Positions 15,313-20,767 of a stretch of DNA of 20,767 nucleotides are shown piece by piece. Origin of the DNA: a virus; IMG/VR virus record IMGVR_UViG_3300035698_018618, positions 1-20,767 of that record. The stretch is one strand, 5' to 3'. The position numbers and the translations under genes are program-made. Within the stretch, counting starts at the first letter, position 1, and the number at the start of each line of letters is the position of its first letter. The notes under the pieces are model-generated. The model searched no databases. It had not been told where the DNA came from and saw only the letters and a program-made list of their open reading frames with translations.

Positions 15313-17360
15313 TGTTAAGCCCCGAGGAAACACAAGAATTACAAATGCTCGAACAAGAGGAAGCTCAAGCTCAACAACTTATAGGCCAAGCTCAGGGTAT
15401 GCAACAACCAATGCAATCAGGCCTAACTCAACAAGAACAAGAAGAGTTAATGATGCTTGAACAAGAAGAGTCTGACGCTCAAAATATGCTAGCACAGCAA
15501 CCGCAACAACTTCCAATAAACAGAGAAGATGAGGTTGATCTTGGGTTTATAGACAGGACAAGATATTCAATAGAGCCACTTGAATCAAACAGAAGGGCTC
15601 TCCTTATTCAAAAATTTGGTGAAGAAAATATTGTCGAGGATAAAAACGGAGATGTATTTATTAACCAAGGCGGCACACTACGCCCCATAAATGAAGAAGG
15701 TTTTTCTTTTACTGATGCTACTAATTTTATGGGTTCTATCCCAGAAATGGCAGGGGCCGTTGTTGGTGGCATTGGTGCTGGAAGTGCCACAGGTGGACTA
15801 GGTGCTATTCCTGGTGCAATCGCTGGCGGTGCTGCTGGCTCAGCAATAAGGCAAGGCTTAAGCGCATCACTGGGAACTCCACAAGTTGCAGAGCTAAGCG
15901 AAAGAGCTGGCGAAGTTGCATTATCTGGCGCATTGTCAGGAGCAGGGGCAGGGCTTGGAAAAGTTGTAAAGGTAGGGTTTAAAAAAGCATTCCCGAGATT
16001 TAAAGTAGACAAGGCTTTAAAAGAAGTTGCAAAAAAGTTAAATATATCAGAGCCAACAAGCGGGCAATTGGCGGGGGGTAGAGATTTAGAAGTTGAGAAA
16101 GCCCTTGCAGAAACGCCTATATTTGGTAGAAAAATCCGAAAAAAAGTTGAACAACAAGTTAAGGATATAAAAAGAAATTTATCTGAACAGTTTGGAGATT
16201 TTACAGAAGTTGATTTTGATCGTGCTGGTTTCGGAAGTGCCTTAAAAGAAAAGGCCGTAAAATCAAACAAGGCTGTAAAAACAGCAGCTTCAGAATTATT
16301 TGATAAAGTTAGTGAACAAGGTAAATCTATAAATGTTCCTTCAGGCGAGTTTGAAAAAAGTTTAAGCAAACAATTTAAAGGGCTTGGGCTTATCGGGAAT
16401 AATGGCGAACTATTAGAACATTCTGCAAAAACAGGATTAACGGAAACGCAATTCATAAGATTACAAGGGATAGCGAAAAAAACACTTAACCAGGTAAGAA
16501 GATCGGGAGAAGTTCTTGATGACACTGTGGCGGGCGTTTCAAAATCTACAGATTTATCAATTGGTGGTCAGAATTTTGGCAAAGCTAAAGAATCTTTTAT
16601 AAATGCAACAGATGTAAATACTATTAGAAAATTCATAGATGCCAATATTAAAGAAGGTGCTCAAGCTGGTGTTGATGACATAGCTCTGATTAAACTTAGG
16701 GAAGGTTTAATGAATGTTACTGAAGAAATGCTAGGGGCACAAGATAAAAACCTTAAAAGAGAATTTAGGGCCGCAAGAGGGTTATGGAGCAAATACGTTA
16801 AGAATAGATCAATATTAGAAAAAGAATTAAAGCTTTCAGGTAAAAGCCCATTAAGCGACGAAAAAGTATTAGATCGTATTTTCAGAGATAAGAAAGGTGT
16901 TGATAAATTGCGCGAAATCATGGATGAGGAAACTATAAAAGATGCTGGCGATAATTATATTAAAAACTTGTTATCTAAAAAATTAGGTGGTGAAGATAAA
17001 ATTGGGGCAAGCGGCGCCTTAAGTGCTATTCGAGCAAAACGCGAAGCAATAAAAAGAGCAATAGGAAAAGATGGCTATCAAACAATGGTTGATAATTTGG
17101 ATTTTTTAGACCGCATAGGAAAACCCATTAATCCAAGTAAAACAGGTATATTAGGATTAAGAACAGAGCTTTTGAAAGGGGCTGGTCTTAGTATTAATAA
17201 AAAAGGAAGGGAAGTAACTCGAAATTTTGTAGAAGATCTTCCAAAAAGCATGGCAAAAAAAGCTAATCTACTAACAGACACGCAACAAAGAGCGATAAGT
17301 TTTGATAGTTTTGCAAGTCCGAAAGTGCCCTATAGAACTCCACAAGGAAGTGAGGAATGA
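15312..17360 (+). CDS. Large internal virion / DNA-ejection protein
   Basis: A 682-residue protein without cysteine. Residues about 4-28 and 40-64 are imperfect copies of a Q/E-rich unit (EELMMLEQEE, ELQMLEQEE). A glycine-zipper segment follows at about 141-188 (GAVVGGIGAGSATGGLG, AIAGGAAGSAIRQG), able to cross a membrane. The remainder is long basic helices with a K-rich C-terminus. This layout, hydrophobic zipper plus extended helices, is that of large ejection proteins which help build a channel for DNA entry. No transglycosylase or peptidase motif is apparent. It begins in the TAATG of the previous gene and ends in an ATGA overlap with the next. Confidence 0.65.
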   Translation: MLSPEETQELQMLEQEEAQAQQLIGQAQGMQQPMQSGLTQQEQEELMMLEQEESDAQNMLAQQPQQLPINREDEVDLGFIDRTRYSIEPLESNRRALLIQKFGEENIVEDKNGDVFINQGGTLRPINEEGFSFTDATNFMGSIPEMAGAVVGGIGAGSATGGLGAIPGAIAGGAAGSAIRQGLSASLGTPQVAELSERAGEVALSGALSGAGAGLGKVVKVGFKKAFPRFKVDKALKEVAKKLNISEPTSGQLAGGRDLEVEKALAETPIFGRKIRKKVEQQVKDIKRNLSEQFGDFTEVDFDRAGFGSALKEKAVKSNKAVKTAASELFDKVSEQGKSINVPSGEFEKSLSKQFKGLGLIGNNGELLEHSAKTGLTETQFIRLQGIAKKTLNQVRRSGEVLDDTVAGVSKSTDLSIGGQNFGKAKESFINATDVNTIRKFIDANIKEGAQAGVDDIALIKLREGLMNVTEEMLGAQDKNLKREFRAARGLWSKYVKNRSILEKELKLSGKSPLSDEKVLDRIFRDKKGVDKLREIMDEETIKDAGDNYIKNLLSKKLGGEDKIGASGALSAIRAKREAIKRAIGKDGYQTMVDNLDFLDRIGKPINPSKTGILGLRTELLKGAGLSINKKGREVTRNFVEDLPKSMAKKANLLTDTQQRAISFDSFASPKVPYRTPQGSEE

Positions 17361-17602
17361 AGTTAATTTTAGAGTGGGCATTCAAAGTATTCTCAACAAT
17401 AATAATGAGTGTAGCACTTTATATTTTTAACAATTTCCAAGCTTCTTTTGACGGTATGAAAAGCGATATTACAACAATGAAAGATAGTATTGTTGAGTTA
17501 AACACAAAATTTGCAGTATATAACGAGAAACAAATAAACTCTCAAAGAGAAAGAAATAGATTAGAAAAAAGAATCGAAAGGTTAGAAGTAAAAAATGATT
17601 AA
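17357..17602 (+). CDS. Small membrane protein with coiled coil, holin candidate
   Basis: An 81-residue protein with one hydrophobic segment at about residues 6-25 (AFKVFSTIIMSVALYIFNNF), then a coiled coil (about 33-78, SIVELNTKFAVYNEKQ, RLEKRIERLEVK). The ATGA overlap with the ejection gene and the 8-base overlap with the endolysin gene place it in the lysis region. The shape (one N-terminal membrane span and a long coil) resembles XhlA-type holin partners or an inner-membrane spanin. No specific family recognised, so the lysis role is inferred from position. Confidence 0.6.
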   Translation: MKLILEWAFKVFSTIIMSVALYIFNNFQASFDGMKSDITTMKDSIVELNTKFAVYNEKQINSQRERNRLEKRIERLEVKND

Positions 17603-18032
17603 TACCTTAATAACATTAATGGCAATTCAGTATCTAAACGTTCCTTATGTTTGGGCTGGAAATACTGCTAATGGCATGGATTGCTCAGGATTTGTGCTGA
17701 AAGTTTTACGTGATGTTGGGCTAGATTTGCCTGATATGACTTCACAGCAGTTGTTTGAATATTGCGATGATAATGGCGAGGCTACATATTCTGAAGAGTG
17801 TGATTCTCTTCTGTTCTTTGGGCCCGGGTTTGTTACGCACGTTGCAATATCTCTAGGTAACATTGATGGTACGCTTTATATGATAGAGGCTGGTGGAGCT
17901 GGGCGGGAGTCTAAAGATATGACAAAAGCACAGCTACTTGCAAAAGATGCGAGAGTTAGAATCAAGCCAATAAATAACAGAAAGGACTTAATAGCGAGTT
18001 ATCACTTACCATATATCAAGGAGCAGAAATGA
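17595..18032 (+). CDS. NlpC/P60 endolysin (cell-wall endopeptidase)
   Basis: A 145-residue NlpC/P60 peptidase. The core YVWAGNTANGMDCSGFV contains the nucleophile C30 in the DCSGF motif, and the catalytic His is H82 in FVTHVAI, after the usual LLFF strand. These enzymes cleave peptide stems in peptidoglycan. There is no signal peptide, so it would need a holin to reach the wall. It overlaps the membrane protein by 8 bases and the next gene by 4 (ATGA). The length equals the catalytic domain only, with no wall-binding domain, as common in phages of Gram-negative hosts. The third catalytic residue was not identified. Confidence 0.85.
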   Translation: MINTLITLMAIQYLNVPYVWAGNTANGMDCSGFVLKVLRDVGLDLPDMTSQQLFEYCDDNGEATYSEECDSLLFFGPGFVTHVAISLGNIDGTLYMIEAGGAGRESKDMTKAQLLAKDARVRIKPINNRKDLIASYHLPYIKEQK

Positions 18033-18298
18033 CTAAAAATGCAGAAAAGAACGTAGCGGAAAAAGATGTTGATAAACTTGAAAAGTTAGCATTTACACTT
18101 AATGGGCTTGTAGAAATTGGAGAAGAGATTTTCAAAGATGGGAAGGTCAATTTAGCTGATATGGCACAATTAGGCCCATTAGCATTAAGAATAAAAGAAC
18201 TTGTGGATCTAAGAAATGATCTAGCTGAAATGAAATCAGAATTTAAAAATGCCAATACAGCTCAAGCATTAAAAGTTATTCAAGCACTACTAGGATAA
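18029..18298 (+). CDS. Hypothetical 89-residue soluble protein
   Basis: A charged, helical protein with no membrane segment and no motif I recognise. It has a central FKDGKVNLADMAQLGPL stretch and repeated leucine-rich helices. It begins in an ATGA overlap with the endolysin gene, so coupled translation is likely and a lysis or virion role is possible by location. The start is the only reasonable one; GGAG lies upstream. Confidence 0.7.
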   Translation: MTKNAEKNVAEKDVDKLEKLAFTLNGLVEIGEEIFKDGKVNLADMAQLGPLALRIKELVDLRNDLAEMKSEFKNANTAQALKVIQALLG

Positions 18299-18305
18299 AG
18301 GAAAA

Positions 18306-18328
18306 CTGGCGGTTGTCATGATCGCCAG
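18306..18328 (+). promoter_or_regulatory. Hairpin around the next start codon
   Basis: CTGGCG (18306-18311) and CGCCAG (18323-18328) form a six-pair GC-rich inverted repeat with an 11-base loop. The loop contains the ATG at 18318 of the following gene. In an AT-rich genome this could hold the start codon in an RNA hairpin and limit translation. No T-run follows, so it is not a simple terminator. It could also mean that the real start of that gene lies elsewhere. Confidence 0.35.
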
Positions 18329-18521
18329 CAATCTAAAAACAGATAGCAAAGTAGGGAATTATGGCCGGTTTTCTTCTCCGATGTATTACATGGTTAAATT
18401 TAATGAACGCGTTCTTATTGATTGCTACCAGTGCGATGAAAATGAAACTATAAAAGAGGGTTATCAAAAAATAACTAGAGCAGCTTTCGATGATCTATTA
18501 AGAGAAGCACAATACATATAA
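18318..18521 (+). CDS. Hypothetical 67-residue protein
   Basis: A short soluble protein with aromatic residues (SSPMYYMVKF) and a helical end (ITRAAFDDLLREAQYI). No family recognised. The suggested ATG has no close RBS (AAAGGA is 16-20 bases upstream) and lies in the loop of a GC-rich hairpin; an in-frame ATG at about residue 22 is an alternative. The next gene begins eight bases after the stop with a clear AAAGGG, so an upstream gene here is plausible. Confidence 0.55.
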   Translation: MIASNLKTDSKVGNYGRFSSPMYYMVKFNERVLIDCYQCDENETIKEGYQKITRAAFDDLLREAQYI

Positions 18522-18529
18522 AGGGTAAT

Positions 18530-18754
18530 ATGGCGGCAAATATATGGGCATTAATAAAGGTTATCCCAAGTGTATTAAATATTTTTAAACAAATACAAGA
18601 ATTATATATTACTGAGATGATTGAAAAAATTGAACTCACGCATGTTACAAAAGAAGATGAAAGAAACGCTTTAATGGAGGCTATTATCAATGCCAGTTCT
18701 AATCAACAAATCGTGGCACATTCTACTACTCTTCACAGGCTTAATAACAACTAG
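18530..18754 (+). CDS. Small protein overlapping lipoprotein gene, possible spanin partner
   Basis: A 74-residue protein with RBS AAAGGG. The N-terminus is amphipathic and moderately hydrophobic (IWALIKVIPSVLNIFKQIQ), followed by charged helices. The last 65 bases overlap, in another frame, the start of the downstream lipoprotein gene, whose GGAGG RBS lies inside this gene. In lambda-like phages an inner-membrane spanin and an outer-membrane lipoprotein spanin (Rz/Rz1) are encoded as such overlapping pairs. The N-terminus here is not a clear membrane anchor, so this pairing is a suggestion only. Confidence 0.55.
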   Translation: MAANIWALIKVIPSVLNIFKQIQELYITEMIEKIELTHVTKEDERNALMEAIINASSNQQIVAHSTTLHRLNNN

Positions 18755-19022
18755 CTGTGAAAATGGTGATGCTTCAAATTACTTTAATAGGCCTAAAATA
18801 AATGAGTGTGTCACTTTAATTCAAGACGGTGCAACTCTTGGAATGATGGCCTGTGATGGAAAAATTACACCGATACCCGCAAGAATGGTTTTACCAAAAT
18901 CACAGAAAGATTATTCAAGAGCGCGTAAATATTATGGCGATAGAGAGCTAGGTCATTATATTTGTAGAAGGTATAAAAACAAATGTCCTAAAAAGACTTA
19001 TCAGAAGAAGAAAAATAGGTGA
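18690..19022 (+). CDS. Small lipoprotein, candidate o-spanin
   Basis: A 110-residue protein with strong GGAGG RBS within the preceding gene. The N-terminus MPVLINKSWHILLLFTGLITTSC is a lipoprotein signal with a lipobox-like TTSC, so C23 would carry the lipid. The mature part has four further cysteines and a strongly basic C-terminus (CRRYKNKCPKKTYQKKKN). Location after the endolysin and the overlapping arrangement point to lysis, where lipoprotein spanins help disrupt the outer membrane. It lacks the proline-rich stretch of Rz1. A superinfection-exclusion lipoprotein is another option. It joins the exonuclease gene by a GTGA overlap. Confidence 0.65.
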   Translation: MPVLINKSWHILLLFTGLITTSCENGDASNYFNRPKINECVTLIQDGATLGMMACDGKITPIPARMVLPKSQKDYSRARKYYGDRELGHYICRRYKNKCPKKTYQKKKNR

Positions 19023-19975
19023 ATCTTCATGAGATTGTTTCTATTTACAAGAAAATCTCAAAAGAAATAAAAAAAACACCTACCATTATCGAAATAGTAA
19101 AACACTCAGGCGTATCAAAAAGACAAATACAAAAGCATGGCCATAACGAACTTTGTAAGATGGCCGGACTTGTTCTTAATTTTAGTAGTCGCCAGCAAGA
19201 AAAAATCGAAATTGAATACAAGCCACCTAGAATATTAATATTAGACATAGAGACAGCCCCACTACTTGTAAGATGTTATGGATTATGGGATCAAAATATT
19301 TCAACGGGTTTTATTATTGAAGATTGGTATATGCTTTCATTCGCTGCGAGATGGGTGGGCGAGAAAAAATTTCACTACATAGATGCGCGAGATGATCACA
19401 AAAACGATTTCGAAATAGCTAAATTTTCATGGGAATTAATTAATAGTGCCGATATACTTGTGGGCCATAACCTTGACCGCTTTGATATAAAAAAACTTAA
19501 TACAAGATTTCTAAAACATGGCCTAGAGCCTATAGGTAAAAAACAAACAATCGACACACTAAAAATAGCAAAGCGGTATTTCGCCATAACATCAAATAAG
19601 CTCGACTATATTGCTAAATTCTTAGGTATAGAAGGAAAAAGAAAGTCAAAAAAATATAGTCAGCAAGAGATGTGGAACGGGTGCTGCGAAGGTGTTGTTG
19701 ATTGTTTTAAAGAAAACGAGAAATACAATAAACAAGATATAGCCGTAACAGAAAATGTTTTTGATAAGCTTAAAACATGGGATGAGTCACTTAATTTTCA
19801 AGCTTATTATGGTAATCAAACTTGCGTCTGTGGTAATGATAAATATATTAAAGATGGTTTGCGCTACTCTAAACAAGGTGCATTTCAGCGTTATAAGTGC
19901 GTTGAATGCGGTAAATCGACAACGGGCAAGGAAAACTTAATCAGTAAAGATATTAGAAAAACTTTCTCAAAGTAG
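19019..19975 (+). CDS. DEDDy 3'-5' exonuclease with HNR repeat and zinc ribbon
   Basis: A 318-residue nuclease. Residues about 18-52 (TPTIIEIVKHSGVSKRQIQK, then AGL) match the pattern of the homing-endonuclease-associated repeat (DNA binding). The exonuclease domain follows: motif I D76-x-E78 (LILDIETAP), motif II with D156 (LVGHNLDRFDIKKL) and motif III Y236-x3-D240 (YNKQDI), the DEDDy set of DnaQ-like enzymes. A zinc ribbon follows at C269, C271, C294 and C297 (YKCVECGK), resembling ribbons on transposases. Likely acts on DNA in replication, repair or host DNA breakdown. The GTG start lies in a GTGA overlap with the lipoprotein gene; the RBS is poor. Confidence 0.85.
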   Translation: MNLHEIVSIYKKISKEIKKTPTIIEIVKHSGVSKRQIQKHGHNELCKMAGLVLNFSSRQQEKIEIEYKPPRILILDIETAPLLVRCYGLWDQNISTGFIIEDWYMLSFAARWVGEKKFHYIDARDDHKNDFEIAKFSWELINSADILVGHNLDRFDIKKLNTRFLKHGLEPIGKKQTIDTLKIAKRYFAITSNKLDYIAKFLGIEGKRKSKKYSQQEMWNGCCEGVVDCFKENEKYNKQDIAVTENVFDKLKTWDESLNFQAYYGNQTCVCGNDKYIKDGLRYSKQGAFQRYKCVECGKSTTGKENLISKDIRKTFSK

Positions 19976-19980
19976 GAAAT

Positions 19981-20295
19981 ATGAAAAAATTTAATAACAA
20001 AACTATTAGTGTTTTTGGAAAGAAATTTAAGCTTAGATATAAGCCTGTCGTTGAATATGAAGGAAAAGAAGTTTACGGAACTTGCGATCATGAATTAAGT
20101 GAAATTGAGATATCTCTTGGATACGAAAGCAAAGACAGGATCGTTGAAACAATAATACATGAAATGGGACACGCTCTTTTTGAGAGAATAGGCATACACC
20201 ATAGCGAAGCGATCACTCATGAACTAGAGGAAATTATAGTTGATTCTTATGCTAAAATGATTAGTGAGAGTTTTAACATTGAGTGGAGAAAGTAA
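19981..20295 (+). CDS. Small zinc metallopeptidase-like protein (HEMGH)
   Basis: A 104-residue protein with HExxH at residues 60-64 (IIHEMGHALFERIG) and downstream glutamates (ELEEII, 81-84) that can give the third zinc ligand. The N-terminus is a short beta-rich segment. Size and motif resemble the minimal metallopeptidase domains in phages (SprT-like or ImmA-like folds). The substrate is unknown; such proteins are often near phage DNA-metabolism genes. RBS AGGA six bases before ATG. Only five bases after the exonuclease gene, so co-transcribed. Confidence 0.75.
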   Translation: MKKFNNKTISVFGKKFKLRYKPVVEYEGKEVYGTCDHELSEIEISLGYESKDRIVETIIHEMGHALFERIGIHHSEAITHELEEIIVDSYAKMISESFNIEWRK

Positions 20296-20332
20296 ACCTG
20301 TATATTTTGATTAATATTCTTACCTCTTTTAT

Positions 20333-20476
20333 TTACTGTGATAGCCTTGCGACATAGCATCTCGCTTCGGTATCGACACATATCTGCTGACTATCTGTCA
20401 AAACACAATCAATTGAGTTATCGGGTATTGACTTCATTAATTCTAAACAATCGCCATGTAGTAAATTTATTTCCAC
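20333..20476 (-). pseudogene. N-terminal fragment of an adenine DNA methyltransferase
   Basis: A 47-codon minus-strand ORF with GTG start and strong AAGGAG RBS. Residues 1-28 (from VEINLLHGDCLELMK to SIPDNSIDCVLTD) match the usual N-terminus of N6-adenine DNA methyltransferases leading to motif IV (DPPY). After the Asp the sequence changes to SQQICVDTEARCYVARLSQ and stops, so the PPY part, and everything after it, is missing. No frame downstream continues the methyltransferase. It looks like the remnant of a broken gene or a shuffled N-terminus joined to another small coding stretch. The intact RBS means a short peptide may still be made. Confidence 0.55.
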
Positions 20477-20508
20477 GCACTTCTCCTTAGTTTAGTGTTT
20501 TGTTAATA

Positions 20509-20652
20509 AGACCAAGACCAAGACCTAGACCCAGACCAAGACCTAGACCCAGACCCAGACCCAGACCTAGACCTAGACCTAGACCTAGACCCAGACCAAG
20601 ACCCAGACCCAGACCCAGACCTAGACCCAGACCAAGACCCAGACCCAGACCT
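20509..20652. repeat. Tandem hexamer array (AGACCN) x24
   Basis: Twenty-four perfect six-base units, AGACC plus one variable base, without any other change. The variable base is A five times, T eight times, C eleven times and never G. In the + strand frame AGA-CCN it encodes Arg-Pro throughout; on the minus strand GGT-CTN it encodes Gly-Leu throughout, so all variation is silent in both frames. The order T-C-A recurs at units 3-5, 13-15 and 19-21, which suggests growth by segment duplication. Possible roles: a length-variable coding tail, a slippage switch, or a structural site. Confidence 0.95.
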
Positions 20653-20678
20653 AACCCATTTTTGCCTTTTTCCTCTAA

Positions 20679-20767
20679 TCATTTTAATACACCAAAAGAC
20701 TCTATACAGTTCATAGCTATATAAAACTCTTCAACACATAAAGATTGTTCATCTTTATAGCTTTTAT
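20679..20767 (-). CDS. 3' end of a minus-strand gene (unknown)
   Basis: The minus-strand frame reads KSYKDEQSLCVEEFYIAMNC, then IESFGVLK and TGA; it is open to the window edge, with 28 residues visible. The balanced composition looks like coding sequence, though this is short. In the same frame, just after the TGA, the sequence continues LEEKGKNG into 24 Leu-Gly units from the hexamer array, then LINKTLN and a TAA that overlaps the RBS of the methyltransferase-like ORF. No function can be assigned. Confidence 0.4.
   Translation of the reverse strand, partial: KSYKDEQSLCVEEFYIAMNCIESFGVLK

Noticed and set aside
15608-16525. 305-residue minus-strand ORF
   Set aside because: Antisense shadow of the large ejection protein gene; S/P/F-rich composition typical of a reverse frame.
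20296-20332. Bidirectional terminator between the metallopeptidase and the methyltransferase fragment
   Set aside because: Only short AT pairings (AGTAAA/TTTACT with a long loop) are visible; not convincing.
20509-20652. CRISPR array
   Set aside because: Units are six bases with no spacers; it is a simple tandem repeat.
20503-20682. Minus-strand 59-codon ORF giving Ser-Gly/Arg/Trp repeats, starting in an ATGA overlap
   Set aside because: There is no RBS, and the variable base changes amino acids in this frame, unlike the silent pattern of the Leu-Gly frame. Kept only as a possibility.
20500-20724. + strand ORF encoding (Arg-Pro)24
   Set aside because: It starts at TTG with no RBS, and its flanks look non-coding. 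The minus-strand neighbours suggest that strand is the coding one here.

Overview
The window is about 20.8 kb of AT-rich DNA that reads as the structural and lysis half of a tailed double-stranded DNA phage, or a prophage, with a short-tailed (podovirus) virion. The + strand gene order is terminase large subunit (5' end cut off by the window), portal, scaffold, major capsid protein, a secreted decoration-like protein, a polytopic O-antigen ligase/polymerase-like membrane protein, head-tail adaptor, tail nozzle, tail fibre, GNAT acetyltransferase, three internal/ejection-type proteins, and a lysis region. The lysis region holds a small membrane protein, an NlpC/P60 endolysin and an overlapping small-protein/lipoprotein pair. 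A DEDDy exonuclease and a small zinc metallopeptidase follow. Genes are tightly packed, with TAATG, ATGA and GTGA junctions throughout. The host is probably a Gram-negative bacterium with Sec and lipoprotein export; the sequence does not identify it further.

Two stretches break the + strand layout. At 1584-2465 three small genes run on the minus strand between terminase and portal: an FlbD-like 57-residue protein, an unknown, and a zinc-ribbon protein. A candidate + strand terminator lies among them, and a short divergent intergenic region precedes the portal gene. At 20333-20767 the minus strand carries the 3' end of an unknown gene, a 144-bp tandem array of 24 AGACCN hexamers, and a 47-codon ORF. 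The first 28 residues of that ORF are a clear N6-adenine DNA methyltransferase N-terminus, cut off exactly at its catalytic motif.

The most unusual part is 6670-8318. Directly after the capsid gene comes a 168-residue protein with a Sec signal peptide and six cysteines in its mature part. It is joined by a TAATG junction to a PF04932-type membrane enzyme of the family that includes O-antigen polymerases, O-antigen ligases and protein O-oligosaccharyltransferases. The tail-fibre-like protein at 12293 also has a signal peptide and ten cysteines, whereas the other virion proteins have almost none. This suggests that part of the phage's late protein set works in, or passes through, the oxidising periplasm, possibly with a phage-encoded surface-glycan or protein-glycan modification step. 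That is a hypothesis. No tRNA, rRNA, CRISPR array, IS element, integrase or attachment site was recognised.
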